DNA of 64,000 nt from Roseobacter insulae. GTDB lineage: Bacteria; Pseudomonadota; Alphaproteobacteria; Rhodobacterales; Rhodobacteraceae. The notes below the pieces were generated by a model that saw nothing but the letters and a program-made list of their open reading frames with translations, ran no database searches and was not told the DNA's origin. Positions 8,553 through 17,443 of the stretch are shown here, piece by piece. The position numbers and the translations under genes were made by a program. The stretch is from assembly GCF_019375555.1 (NCBI RefSeq), contig NZ_JAHXDN010000001.1:186001-250000 (forward strand). Reading direction: 5' to 3'. Each line of letters starts with the position of its first letter. Within the stretch, counting starts at the first letter, position 1.

Positions 8553-9628
8553 TGTTGAGCCTTCGTCAAAAATGGAAGGTGGCGCTGCTGGCCACCTTCC
8601 TACCCCTCGCGACTCTTTCCGAACAAACACTGGCGCAGGAAGCACGCGCAAATGAAAGCGGTGACCGGATATGGGTCACGAACCTCGATGTGACGGAAGT
8701 GGGCCATGGCGCCGTCGAGGCAACTTTGGCCGATGGAGGGCGTCTGAAGCTTGAGCCCGTTGAGGCAACGGACGCTGACCCTGCCGGCGCATTGGTTTTT
8801 GTTCCGCGCTTTCCGCTTTCGATAGGTGCGGAGTATACGCTTCACCTGAACGGGCTGGGTTTGGCACTCCCTCTAGAACGGTCTGCATCGCGGACCGGCC
8901 TGACAAAAGTCGCAGCCATTCTACCGGAGCAAGTCACGCTCCCAGCTAATACGCTGCGGATGTATGTGACCTTTGACCAGCCAATGGCACGGGGCAATGT
9001 CATGCGCCATATTTCGCTTTTTGATGGCGACGGGCGTCAGATCGAGAACGCTTTTCTCAATCTCGGCATCGAGCTCTGGAACGCGGAACAGACGCAACTG
9101 ACGCTACTTTTTGACCCCGGCCGGCTCAAGTTGGGGGTGAGGCCTAATACCACCCATGGCGCGCCTTTTGACGAGGGGCAAACCTACCGTCTTGTTGTAC
9201 ATGACCAGATGCGCGCGGCGGATGGCCAGACACTCTCAGAATCGTTCGAGCTCATGTTCACCGTTGGCCCAGCGGAGCGTCGCCCCATAGATGTCGCGGC
9301 GTGGCAGCTTTCAGAGCCTCCAACCGAAAGCCTTGAGCCGCTTGTCGTTGAATTTGCCCGTGTGATGGACCCCGCACTGTCTCGACGCACCGTGGCGCTG
9401 ATCAATGCCGACGGCGGACCCTTAGCTGGCACTTGGGCAAGCATGGGCTCCTCCATGGTCTTCACGCCGAGCGCACCCTGGAGCGCCGAGGCAACCCCAT
9501 ACCTCTTTGTTGCGCCGCATGCCGAAGATATCGCCGGGAACCGGACTTGCGGCGCCTTTGATGTCGAGACGCGAACCGAGGCGCAGTGCGATGAGCCCGT
9601 TCTCCGACCAATCAAGTTCGGCTCATAA
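8552..9628 (+). CDS. secreted Ig-like (SbsA-type) domain protein
   Basis: The ATG at 8552 overlaps the previous stop (TGATG). The 358-residue product has a signal peptide (ALLATFLPLATLSEQTLAQE) and two stretches resembling bacterial Ig-like SbsA repeats: LRMYVTFDQPMARGNVMRHI with a later FDEGQTYRLVVHDQMRAADG, and LVVEFARVMDPALSRRTVAL with the end DIAGNRTCGAF. Such domains sit in surface or periplasmic proteins and often act as scaffolds. It is presumably a partner of the propeller-like protein upstream. No function is assignable. Confidence 0.82.
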   Translation: MLSLRQKWKVALLATFLPLATLSEQTLAQEARANESGDRIWVTNLDVTEVGHGAVEATLADGGRLKLEPVEATDADPAGALVFVPRFPLSIGAEYTLHLNGLGLALPLERSASRTGLTKVAAILPEQVTLPANTLRMYVTFDQPMARGNVMRHISLFDGDGRQIENAFLNLGIELWNAEQTQLTLLFDPGRLKLGVRPNTTHGAPFDEGQTYRLVVHDQMRAADGQTLSESFELMFTVGPAERRPIDVAAWQLSEPPTESLEPLVVEFARVMDPALSRRTVALINADGGPLAGTWASMGSSMVFTPSAPWSAEATPYLFVAPHAEDIAGNRTCGAFDVETRTEAQCDEPVLRPIKFGS

Positions 9629-9735
9629 AAAAAGAACCATCCGTCACATCTATCGTCGATCCATACTTTGGATCGACGCAAGTCTTTGTAGACCAAGGAC
9701 TGATCGACTAGTGGGTGCGAGTCAAAGAGCGGCCC

Positions 9736-10344
9736 CTACCCAAGCACCAGGTCGACAACGCCAACTAAACGATCGGATAGCTCGCCGCGGGTCTCGCCAG
9801 CGCGTGCGCGGATCGACAAACTGTGCATTGCGGCCAAGAGTACTGCAGCCCGCTCGCGTCCTGAGACGCGGTCCGACAACCGCCCATCATCAATTGCCGC
9901 CGAAAATCGATCGGCGAGTAGGCTTTCTGTCGCTGTGTGGCCTGCCCTACAGAACGTGCCGACGTCTTGTACTCGACCCGCGATCTCCGCCGCCGCACCG
10001 GCAATCATACATCCCGGTGGGGTGTCCGGGTCGGTGGCGTTGCGAAGCGAAGTCTCCAAGAACCCACGAACGGCTAGGGTCAAATCGTCTTCAGCGTTGA
10101 ATGCTGCTAAAGGCTCGGCTCCAACCGTCGACGCATATCGGTCGAGAGCTGCAAGAAACAATCTCTCTTTGTTGCCGAAGCGCCGGTAGATGCTTGGCTT
10201 CGTCGCCCCAAGATCACGCGCAATGTCATCAATATCGGTCTTGGCATATCCGTAACGCCAAAACCGAAGCATTGCAGCGTCTAACGCTTCGTCTCGACCA
10301 AAGGCCTGCGGGCGGCCGCGTCGTTTTGGAGTGTTTTGGTCCAA
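9736..10344 (-). CDS. TetR/AcrR family repressor
   Basis: A 202-residue regulator with a TetR helix-turn-helix (EALDAAMLRFWRYGYAKTDI, then DDIARDLGATKPSIYRRF). A KRRGRPQAFGRD lead precedes it. It lies 86 bases downstream of the glutathionyl-hydroquinone reductase gene on the same strand, so it may regulate that gene or be cotranscribed with it. It resembles the TetR at 4628 in length and layout. Confidence 0.9.
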   Translation of the reverse strand: MDQNTPKRRGRPQAFGRDEALDAAMLRFWRYGYAKTDIDDIARDLGATKPSIYRRFGNKERLFLAALDRYASTVGAEPLAAFNAEDDLTLAVRGFLETSLRNATDPDTPPGCMIAGAAAEIAGRVQDVGTFCRAGHTATESLLADRFSAAIDDGRLSDRVSGRERAAVLLAAMHSLSIRARAGETRGELSDRLVGVVDLVLG

Positions 10345-10372
10345 GTCCTACCTCTGATTTGGTATTTTGAAT

Positions 10373-10389
10373 TCCGAAGGGCCTTCGGA
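10373..10389. promoter_or_regulatory. perfect inverted repeat before tetR
   Basis: TCCGAAGG and CCTTCGGA flank a single G. It sits 29 bases upstream of the tetR start at 10344 and after the reductase stop at 10431. There is no T-run on either side, so a regulator site is more likely than a terminator. Confidence 0.4.
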
Positions 10390-10430
10390 GTTGGACGCGC
10401 AAAGCGGCCGCCACTGCGCTTTACCCCATT

Positions 10431-11474
10431 CTAGGTTTCAACTAAATCAGGATGGCGATAAGCCTCCGGGTAGCGCATCGGCTTGATCGGGCCGCTTGGG
10501 ATTACTTTGTTCCATGTGCGCCCAAAATAACCTTGGCGACAATGGATCAGAGATCCACTTTCCACCACTCCTGGCAGCGCGTAAACGCGGCAGAGCCAAT
10601 GCCAGAGATGCGGGTAGTCGAGGAGACGGGCGCCGTTGAGCTTCATACGAACATAGTAAACTGGGTCGTGGCGATATAGAGTCGGGAAAAGCCGCAGATC
10701 AACCTCGGTGAAACGCTCCCCAGTCAGAAAAGGTCGACCATCCTTGAGCTTGGCCTCAAGCTCATCAAAAGCCGCGAAGTAGTTCTCAAATGCCGTCGCG
10801 TAGACAGCTTGGTCGCTCGAAAACCCAGCTTTGTAGGAGCCATTGTTGATGTTGACATAAATGAAGGTGTTCAGCTCATCAATCTCGCGCCGTAGCTCCG
10901 CACTTTCCGCTTCGTTTGGGTAGAGGTTTGGCAGCGCATCGCCGGTCAGGTCGCTGCCCAAAGCTCGAGCATGCGCGCCAAGCATGCGAACAATTTCAGC
11001 GCTTTCATTTGAGACGATCCGTTTGGTCCGCTTGTCGTACAGGATCGGCACCGACCGTTCTTCGGACCCTTCCGCGGCGTAGATCTCCTGCGCCAGGCGG
11101 TATCCTTGCCCCGTTCCAGTCTCAGCGGTGCATTCGGGTAACACCTCGCCGGTCAGGGGCGACCGACGCTCCGGTGCAAATTGCCAGAAATTCGGGCCCG
11201 CCGGATCGTATTCATCCGTCCGATTTGGATAGGCCACATCCATCGAGACCGATTGGGTCAAGCCCAAGACACCCCGCGCGAGGGTGACACGGTGGCACCA
11301 GGGGCAATTGAGCGCGACAAACAGGTGATAGCGACCCGGTTCCGCCGGGAAGACGCCGCTTTCACCAATCACATGGCGAAACTGGCTAACCCCGCGCACG
11401 AATTCGCCCCGCGCGCGGCGGGCATCGGCGGCGGCCTGGTTTTCCTCTTTTGAATTATCGACGACACTTTTCAT
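10431..11474 (-). CDS. glutathionyl-hydroquinone reductase (xi-class GST), second copy
   Basis: A 347-residue enzyme with ALNCPWCHRVTLARG (Cys about residue 57; here CPWC, versus CPWA in the copy at 2841). The family blocks RIVSNESAEIVRMLGAHA, FIYVNINNGSYKAGFSSDQ and FTEVDLRLFPTLYRHDPVYY follow. It is the bacterial PcpF/YqjG type that reduces glutathionyl-hydroquinones. A small frame ending in a 4-base overlap lies just upstream. The two copies in the window are clearly diverged from each other. Confidence 0.9.
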   Translation of the reverse strand: MKSVVDNSKEENQAAADARRARGEFVRGVSQFRHVIGESGVFPAEPGRYHLFVALNCPWCHRVTLARGVLGLTQSVSMDVAYPNRTDEYDPAGPNFWQFAPERRSPLTGEVLPECTAETGTGQGYRLAQEIYAAEGSEERSVPILYDKRTKRIVSNESAEIVRMLGAHARALGSDLTGDALPNLYPNEAESAELRREIDELNTFIYVNINNGSYKAGFSSDQAVYATAFENYFAAFDELEAKLKDGRPFLTGERFTEVDLRLFPTLYRHDPVYYVRMKLNGARLLDYPHLWHWLCRVYALPGVVESGSLIHCRQGYFGRTWNKVIPSGPIKPMRYPEAYRHPDLVET

Positions 11475-11737
11475 GCCTTACCTTCGTCTGCGAAATTGAA
11501 ACATAATGGACCCAGCCAGGAGTTTTTCATCCGCCAGATGACTTTGTCCGCAGCCTTAGCCGGATCATATAGCTCTGCCTTGAGCATCCGACCAACCACC
11601 CAAACGTCAGACGTGCGACTAAACACTTGCACGTTGAATGGTGAATCCCGGACGGCCTTTCCGTCCGTCGCAAAGATGGAGGACCAACAGAAGCCGGTAT
11701 CGAAAAAGCATCCCGTTGTTTCGAATTTACAGATCAA
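11471..11737 (-). CDS. possible small protein coupled to the GST gene
   Basis: An 88-residue frame whose TGA overlaps the start of the reductase gene by 4 bases (ATGA), an arrangement usually seen between real genes. I do not recognise the sequence; it contains a run such as DVWVVGRMLKAELYDPAKAA and two N-terminal Cys. No clear ribosome site precedes its ATG. It could be a decayed gene or a chance frame. Confidence 0.35.
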   Translation of the reverse strand: MICKFETTGCFFDTGFCWSSIFATDGKAVRDSPFNVQVFSRTSDVWVVGRMLKAELYDPAKAADKVIWRMKNSWLGPLCFNFADEGKA

Positions 11738-11923
11738 ATCCTGTTCTGCGCAAATTTCTGTTCGTCCCGGAATATGGCCATTGCTTGGTCATTTTCTGAA
11801 CCCCACGGTTTGGAGCGCGGAAGCGGGTCTTGACATATTACCATCCGTAGCCATTTCGTACTAATACGTACTTAAATGTAGTTTGAATGTATGGCAATAC
11901 AATCCGGAAAGAGAAGCAACAAT
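11738..11923. promoter_or_regulatory. promoter region of the exported MBL hydrolase
   Basis: TTGACA lies at 11830-11835 and two GTAC tetramers flank TAATAC near 11858-11871, a possible operator. No good -10 at 17 bases was found. Ribosome site GGAAAGAG precedes the ATG at 11924. Confidence 0.35.
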
Positions 11924-12913
11924 ATGTCACCGAAGACAATGACACGACGGACTGCATTCGGCTTACTGAGCGGAAGCGCTGCCGCGGCACTGGTTCATCC
12001 AACTCCAACCATTGCACAGAGTATGCCAGCAACGACCCTACAAGTCCCAGGTGTGTATCGGACACAGGTCGGGAATATGACTGTCACCACGCTATACGAT
12101 GGGGAAATCCGTCGCGAAGTGACAGAAGATTACATCCGCAACGCCTCCCTTGAAGATCTGCAAACGTCCCTTGAGGAGGCGTTTCTTCCCACCACCCATT
12201 TCAACAATCCCTACACTTTCACCGCCGTGGAAATCGACGGTCGCCACATCTTGATCGACGCGGGTACAGGTGATCTTCTGGCACCTAGCATTGACGACGG
12301 CGCCCGCGCCATGGCTGCCGCGGGCCTTGACCCCAACGCGGTGGAATTGGTCGTACTCACGCATTTTCATCCCGATCACGTTGGTGGTATCGCGGATGCC
12401 GATGGCAGGCCCACCTTTCCAAATGCGGTCGTTCTGTTTCCGGAGGTCGAATACGCGTTCATTCACAACGATCAGGCTGTAAGTGCCTTGCCAGCGACGA
12501 TGCAGGATTTCGCCGCCGCTGCGCGGGCAAAGCTTTCAGCCTATGGTGACGCACTGAGGTTGTTTGCGGATGGGGAAATCCTCGCGCCAGGCATACGGGC
12601 ATCCGCAAGCCCCGGTCACACACCCGGTCACATGTCCGTCGTGCTGGAAAGCGAGGGCGAGATATTGATCGTTGTGGGGGATGCGATCACTTATCCGGCA
12701 CTGTTTGTCCCCAATCCGGGATGGCATGTGGTTTTTGATGCTGACGGACCGCGGGCCGAAGCCACGCGCCGAGACCTACTTCGCCGCGCACAAACAAGCT
12801 GTGCGCGTGTCATTGGGACCCATTTTCCGTTCCCGTCCATCGGCAGGATCTTTGTACGCAACGGTCGTTTCGCATACGTCCCAGAGCAATGGACAAATGC
12901 GCTCGGAGGGTAG
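11924..12913 (+). CDS. exported MBL-fold metallohydrolase
   Basis: I prefer the ATG at 11924 because GGAAAGAG precedes it and because it puts a twin-arginine signal (TRRTAFGLLSG) at the N-terminus; the frame is open from 11891. The 329-residue product holds the zinc motif LTHFHPDHVGGI (HxHxDH), a later SPGHTPGHMSV His and VVGDAITY Asp, which is the complete metallo-beta-lactamase ligand set. It resembles periplasmic lactonase-type members of the family. Substrate is unknown. It is convergent with a second MBL gene. Confidence 0.88.
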   Translation: MSPKTMTRRTAFGLLSGSAAAALVHPTPTIAQSMPATTLQVPGVYRTQVGNMTVTTLYDGEIRREVTEDYIRNASLEDLQTSLEEAFLPTTHFNNPYTFTAVEIDGRHILIDAGTGDLLAPSIDDGARAMAAAGLDPNAVELVVLTHFHPDHVGGIADADGRPTFPNAVVLFPEVEYAFIHNDQAVSALPATMQDFAAAARAKLSAYGDALRLFADGEILAPGIRASASPGHTPGHMSVVLESEGEILIVVGDAITYPALFVPNPGWHVVFDADGPRAEATRRDLLRRAQTSCARVIGTHFPFPSIGRIFVRNGRFAYVPEQWTNALGG

Positions 12914-12946
12914 GAGCGGCTCACGGCCACGCCTGCGCGTTTGTCA

Positions 12947-13978
12947 TCAATTCTCGCGAAACTGCCGAGGATTGCTGCTGCTCTGGCCGGATAAGCGCCA
13001 TCCCTGAAGCGTCCAGCCGATGTTCAGCTCAATCAAGCGATCGCGGCTTGGAACGCCAGCGGATGTGCGCCAGTCCGGGAACGCGTCGACGATAGTTGAT
13101 TTGATACGGGAAACGCCGTCTTCCAGAATTGCGCCATCTCCTACCTCCAATTCGGCCTCGACAAGGCTGCGGAAAGTTTCGAGGTAGGCGATCTGATCCG
13201 CGACGAGAGTGTCGAAGTCGCCTGCAGGCCCGTGGCCGGGGGCGATCACCTGTGCATCCGGGAACAGACTCCGCAACTTCTTCAACTGATTAAGCCAGCT
13301 GTCGAGTTCACCTTGATAGAAGACCGGAGTTGTCTTGTTGTTAACCAGATCTGCCGAAAATAGCACGCGCTCTTCGGGCGCATATAGAAGGGCCGTTTCG
13401 AGCGCCTCGTTGGCCCGCAGAACCGAGACGTCGAGTTCGACTCCACCGCTTTCGAAGGTTTGTGCATGTTCGAGGCCGACCTCCGGTACAGGTATCTCGG
13501 AGGGGATATCCGATCCGAAGTCTTCAATCCGGTTGGCGTAAAAGCCGTGTTCGTCGTTCTGGATCACACGGCGCACCACATCAGTCGAAAAGGCCGGAGC
13601 GCCCGAAGCCGCTGCACGATAGGTCTCAAGACCGCCGTAATGGTCTGAATGCATGTGTGTTATGAGGATCGCTGAGATTTCGGAGGTCGCACGACCGGTC
13701 AAAGCAGGAAACGCATTCAGAGCCTCTTCGGCCTCAGGGATGCGCCAGAGTGTGTCGATGGCCACCGTGCCCTCCGACCCTCCGATAAAGTAGGTGTTTA
13801 TGGAATGGTTGCGCACCGAGTCGACGCGGTAACCCCGGATGCGTCCAGTGACGTCGAACGGGCTGGCCGTCGGACCGGACGGTCCAACCGAGGCGTCCTG
13901 CTGTGCCCAGGCAGTCTGCACAAATGGGGTGGCCAGTGTTGCAGCGGCCGACGCCATCAAGAATTGTCGTTTGTTCAC
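12947..13978 (-). CDS. exported MBL-fold metallohydrolase
   Basis: A 343-residue protein with a signal peptide (KRQFLMASAAATLATPFVQT). It carries the metal motif ITHMHSDHYGGL (HxHxDH), ADLVNNKTTPVF and the distal APGHGPAGDFD His. It follows the mandelate-racemase-type gene by 37 bases on the same strand, so it is likely the third gene of that operon and may open a lactone or ester outside the cytoplasm. The two MBL proteins are not close copies of each other. Confidence 0.87.
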   Translation of the reverse strand: MNKRQFLMASAAATLATPFVQTAWAQQDASVGPSGPTASPFDVTGRIRGYRVDSVRNHSINTYFIGGSEGTVAIDTLWRIPEAEEALNAFPALTGRATSEISAILITHMHSDHYGGLETYRAAASGAPAFSTDVVRRVIQNDEHGFYANRIEDFGSDIPSEIPVPEVGLEHAQTFESGGVELDVSVLRANEALETALLYAPEERVLFSADLVNNKTTPVFYQGELDSWLNQLKKLRSLFPDAQVIAPGHGPAGDFDTLVADQIAYLETFRSLVEAELEVGDGAILEDGVSRIKSTIVDAFPDWRTSAGVPSRDRLIELNIGWTLQGWRLSGQSSSNPRQFREN

Positions 13979-14015
13979 GATGAAACTCCCTTGGTGTGAT
14001 CAATAGTATCCGATT

Positions 14016-15143
14016 TCATTCAACGGTGCGGTCCGATTTCAGGAAGCGCACAACCTCGTCCTCGTTCCATTCGATGCCGGAACCGGGGCGATCGGGTGGT
14101 ACGGCGAACCCGGAGGTGACGGTCAACGGGTCCCGGATTAGGTCGCTACCCCAGTCCACGTATTCCAGCCAACCTGCCGTCGGGGTCGCGGACAGCAAAT
14201 GAACTGAGAATTCTGGAGATAGATGACTTGAAACTTCGATGCCGCGCTCGGCGGAAAACTGAGCGGTGTGCATCCATCCTGATACGCCTCCAATGCGCAA
14301 CACATCGGGCATGAGTTGGGAAAATGCTCGTGCGTCGGAGGCGCGCTTCACGCTGTCAAAGCCGTAGTAATTTTCGCCCATCATGATGGGCGTCGAGAGG
14401 CTGTCGACAAGCTCGGCCGACAGTGCCGTGTCGTCCGACGGTACGGGTTCCTCGATCCACAGCAAATCGAGATCGTCGAGCGCCAGCACGCGCTCCTTGG
14501 CATTTGAAGGCGTCAGGTGCTGGTTGAAATCGATCGACACACTGACGTTCTGCGGGATCGCGCGGCGGATGGTTCGCACAGCATCGACATCGTCTCGCCC
14601 GCTTTCCCTTCCCCCGCGGCATTTGATGTGGGTAAATCCGCCCTCGTCGATCAGTTCACCAGCCTCACGCGCCAATTCGTCGAGAGAAGCCAAACCCAAC
14701 CCGTTGCTGTTGTAGGCACGGATTGATTTGGGTTGAGCACCGAGGGCAGCGTAGAGTGGCATGTCTGCCGACCGTGCCATTGCATCGTGAAGCACCATAT
14801 CCAGGATCGATTGCGCAAAGCGCACGATCCCCTGCCGCCCAAGCAGCTGAAACCTGTTCAGCAAGTCTTCAGTGATCTGAGGAAGATCTCCCGGAGAGAT
14901 GTGTCTTCCAATGAGGTCTTGGGCCAGCGCGCCAATGGCGGCTCCTATGAGATGCGGCCCTTGCTCGTGGAAGCCAAAGGCCGGGACCCGCCCGACGACG
15001 CCTTCATTCGTGTGAAGGTCTACAAGCAGAATAGGTGCCCTTTCAAAAAAACCGGCCCGCGTTGCGAGCGGGCGTCGAAACGGTACCAGAACTTCTCTCA
15101 GGCGCACCGAGCTGACCGTGACCCCGGCGGTTTCCAAGGTCAC
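14016..15143 (-). CDS. mandelate racemase / muconate lactonizing family enzyme (enolase superfamily)
   Basis: This 375-residue protein has the capping domain and TIM barrel of the enolase superfamily. Visible catalytic residues are HIKCRGG (K174, R176), metal ligands D205 (SIDFNQ), E231/232 (WIEEP) and E257 (MGENYY), and the base pair D280 (MPDVLRIGG) and H307 (VSSHLSPEF). The last motif and the ATPTAGWLEYVDW end are mandelate-racemase-subgroup features. It would abstract an alpha-proton from a carboxylate, as a racemase or acid-sugar dehydratase. Its ATG overlaps the preceding stop by 4 bases. Confidence 0.9.
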   Translation of the reverse strand: MTLETAGVTVSSVRLREVLVPFRRPLATRAGFFERAPILLVDLHTNEGVVGRVPAFGFHEQGPHLIGAAIGALAQDLIGRHISPGDLPQITEDLLNRFQLLGRQGIVRFAQSILDMVLHDAMARSADMPLYAALGAQPKSIRAYNSNGLGLASLDELAREAGELIDEGGFTHIKCRGGRESGRDDVDAVRTIRRAIPQNVSVSIDFNQHLTPSNAKERVLALDDLDLLWIEEPVPSDDTALSAELVDSLSTPIMMGENYYGFDSVKRASDARAFSQLMPDVLRIGGVSGWMHTAQFSAERGIEVSSHLSPEFSVHLLSATPTAGWLEYVDWGSDLIRDPLTVTSGFAVPPDRPGSGIEWNEDEVVRFLKSDRTVE

Positions 15144-15532
15144 GTCGTTGTCCTTGCGTCGATGACGTCCAGCGCGACACTGAAGGCACCCTGGCCTGCA
15201 GGGAAACCGCCATATGCAGTAATCTGCAATAATACTTCGCGGAGCTCAGCGATATCCATGCCGTTGTCCAACGCGACGCTCATGTAGTTGGCGAGTTCCC
15301 TCGATTGACCGCGGTAGGCTAGGATTGCGATGGCAACTATGATCCTGCTTTTCAGCGGAGCGCCCTCGCGCGCCCACACACGCCCAAAAAGATGTTCTGT
15401 GACCATCTCCTGAAAGTCAGGTCCCAATGGGTGGCTGGACGCACGTTCCATCGCTCCGTCGACCCATTCAGATCCCAGAAGTTTCCGGCGAAGTTGTAAG
15501 CCTCTTTTGAAATCGGATGAACCGTCCGCCAC
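15140..15532 (-). CDS. carboxymuconolactone decarboxylase family protein
   Basis: A 130-residue protein of PcaC/CMD type: FGRVWAREGAPLKSRIIVAI, the ELANYMSVALDNGMDIAELR block and LLQITAYGGFPAGQGAF. True AhpD-like members have a CxxC, which is absent here, so it is closer to the decarboxylase branch. It is the first gene of a leftward operon with the mandelate-racemase-type enzyme and probably the MBL protein. Activity on gamma-carboxymuconolactone is not certain, since the neighbours suggest another ring or sugar acid. Confidence 0.86.
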   Translation of the reverse strand: MADGSSDFKRGLQLRRKLLGSEWVDGAMERASSHPLGPDFQEMVTEHLFGRVWAREGAPLKSRIIVAIAILAYRGQSRELANYMSVALDNGMDIAELREVLLQITAYGGFPAGQGAFSVALDVIDARTTT

Positions 15533-15564
15533 TGAAAAACCTCCTTGTCAGCGTTTGAATCATC

Positions 15565-15582
15565 TTGTATCGATCAGTACAA
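15565..15582. promoter_or_regulatory. operator-like palindrome in the divergent CMD/FAH promoter
   Basis: TTGTATCGATCAGTACAA (14 of 18 symmetric) lies midway between the two divergent operons. A near copy, CTGTATATATCAGTACAA, is at 19243-19260 before tetR; downstream of each, AATACGT also recurs. This is the probable site of the TetR protein encoded at 19333. Confidence 0.7.
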
Positions 15583-15625
15583 CAATACGTCAAGTCGAAA
15601 TCTTTGGAAGTCAGGGAGGCACCTC

Positions 15626-16471
15626 ATGAAAATCGTTCGCTGGGGAAAATTGGGTCAGGAGACATTTGGGATTATCGATGATTCGCGGATCGCGGACCTA
15701 TCGGAAGTCTCCGAGCTGGATGGTATCGCGCCATTCACCAGCGACTGGTTTGCGGCCATTCGGACTACGAAATTGGATACCTTGCCGACCGTGGAGGATG
15801 GCGTCCGTATTGGGGCGTGCATTCCTCGGCCTGGAACGTTGTTGTGCATTGGTCTGAACTATTCCGACCACGCCGCAGAAGCTGGGATGAGCGCGCCTGC
15901 TGAGCCGGTAATGTTTATGAAGGCATCTAACGCAATCACCGGACCCTTCGACCCAGTGCCGATGCCAGCCGGCACATTGAAGCTGGATTGGGAGGTGGAG
16001 CTGGGCGTTGTCATTGGCACGGGCGGATCGAACATCGCTCGTGCGGACGCATTGGCGCACGTCGCTGGCTATTGCACCGTAAATGATCTTTCGGCTCGTG
16101 ACTGGCAGCTCGAGGGAACTGGTCAATGGGTTAAGGGCAAGTCCTTCCCCGGAGCTGCGCCCGTGGGGCCTTGGCTGGTCACACCAGACGAAGTTGGTGA
16201 TCCCCAGAGCCTATCCCTTAGTCTTCAGGTTGACGGCTCGCAAAGACAGTCTGGCTCGACACGAAAGATGATCTTCGATGTTGCCACGATCATCGCAGAA
16301 GCCAGCCGTTACATGGCGCTTGAACCGGGCGACCTGATCGCCACGGGTACGCCGGCCGGTGTGGGCATGGGCCACACGCCTCCGGTGTATTTGCGGGCAG
16401 GTCAAAGAGTGCGCACCGAGGTCGAGGGGCTGGGTGCGCAAGACGTCATGATCACTGCGAAAGCAGGCTAA
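15626..16471 (+). CDS. fumarylacetoacetate hydrolase family protein
   Basis: The ATG at 15626 follows GGGAGG by six bases; the frame is open from 15545, but that stretch contains the operator. The 281-residue product has the FAH core: LLCIGLNYSDHAAEAG, DWEVELGVVIGTGG (Glu metal ligands), VNDLSARDWQ and GDLIATGTPAGVGMG. FAH members cleave C-C bonds or decarboxylate 2-oxo acids. As first gene of an operon with a TAXI-TRAP transporter it likely acts on a product of the imported acid. Confidence 0.9.
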   Translation: MKIVRWGKLGQETFGIIDDSRIADLSEVSELDGIAPFTSDWFAAIRTTKLDTLPTVEDGVRIGACIPRPGTLLCIGLNYSDHAAEAGMSAPAEPVMFMKASNAITGPFDPVPMPAGTLKLDWEVELGVVIGTGGSNIARADALAHVAGYCTVNDLSARDWQLEGTGQWVKGKSFPGAAPVGPWLVTPDEVGDPQSLSLSLQVDGSQRQSGSTRKMIFDVATIIAEASRYMALEPGDLIATGTPAGVGMGHTPPVYLRAGQRVRTEVEGLGAQDVMITAKAG

Positions 16472-16507
16472 CAATACCACTTTTTACGTCAATCAAGGGA
16501 GGACAAT

Positions 16508-17440
16508 ATGTCAAAATTTATAGGGTATGTGCTGTGTATTGGGCTGCTCGCCGGAGCAGCAACTGTTTCCGCGGAGACACTGAAGGTAGTCACGGGATCA
16601 CAGGGGGGGCAATGGTACCCCTTGGGTGGCGCGCTGAAAGCCGTGGTGGAGGAGCGGAACCCTGAGCTCCGCCTGCAGGTTCTGCCCGGGGGAGGCGTGA
16701 GCAACGTGATCGCAATCGATCAGGGCAAAGCCGACATCGGGATCACGTTCAACGTGTCGACTGTTGACGGTATGGCGGGGGCTGATCCCTTTCCAGAGGC
16801 GACACAGGACGTCTGTCATCTCGCCACACTGTTTCCAAGTTTCTACCAGCTGGTGACGATCTCGGGCAGCGGGATTGGTGACCTCGGTGATGTCGGAAAC
16901 GCATCGCTGACGACGTCCAAGCGCGGCTCCACGACCGAAGGGATCAACCGGCAATTGCTAGGCGTGCTTGGCCTTGACTATGACGATCTGAATGGAACCA
17001 GTTTCACGTCGTTCACGGATTCAGTTTCATTGATGAAAGACGGCAACGCGGACCTTTTCATCGTGGGCACGAGTGTGCCGACTGCCGCTGTTATGGATCT
17101 GGCCTCTTCGCGCTCAGTGTCGCTGCTGCCCATGACAGGTGACATTATGGCGCGGATGCGTGAAATCAATGCAGGATACATCGAAGGTGTCATTCCCGCT
17201 GGCACATATCCAGGTCACGATACCGACGTCCCAGCGATCGAATTCGCAACGCAAATCATCGTCCGTTGCTCTCTCGAAAACGATATCGTCGCGGCATTGG
17301 CCAACGCGCTCCACGAAGGAGTCGAGGACCTCGTTTCGGTCAATGCTGGGATGCGCGGCCTCGGGCCGGTGGAGTTCTCAAGGGATGTGGGCGTTCCGCT
17401 TCACCCGGCCGCGGCCAAATACTGGGCCGAGGCGCAGTAA
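16508..17440 (+). CDS. TAXI family TRAP transporter substrate-binding protein
   Basis: A 310-residue periplasmic protein with a signal peptide ending near VSAETLKVV. The TGSQGGQWYPLGGALKAVV N-terminus, GGGVSNVIAIDQGKADIGIT and YIEGVIPAGTYPGHDTDVP blocks are typical of the TAXI (TRAP-associated extracytoplasmic immunogenic) family. It delivers substrate, usually an organic acid, to the fused permease starting three bases after its stop. RBS AGGGAGG precedes the ATG. Confidence 0.93.
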   Translation: MSKFIGYVLCIGLLAGAATVSAETLKVVTGSQGGQWYPLGGALKAVVEERNPELRLQVLPGGGVSNVIAIDQGKADIGITFNVSTVDGMAGADPFPEATQDVCHLATLFPSFYQLVTISGSGIGDLGDVGNASLTTSKRGSTTEGINRQLLGVLGLDYDDLNGTSFTSFTDSVSLMKDGNADLFIVGTSVPTAAVMDLASSRSVSLLPMTGDIMARMREINAGYIEGVIPAGTYPGHDTDVPAIEFATQIIVRCSLENDIVAALANALHEGVEDLVSVNAGMRGLGPVEFSRDVGVPLHPAAAKYWAEAQ

Positions 17441-17443
17441 AAG

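Noticed and set aside
10373-10389. Terminator for the second GST
   Set aside because: Loop is very short and no T-run follows in either direction; kept only as an inverted repeat.
11496-11864. 122-codon plus-strand frame before the MBL gene
   Set aside because: No ribosome site or recognisable family; it is opposite the small frame at 11471, and both may be chance.
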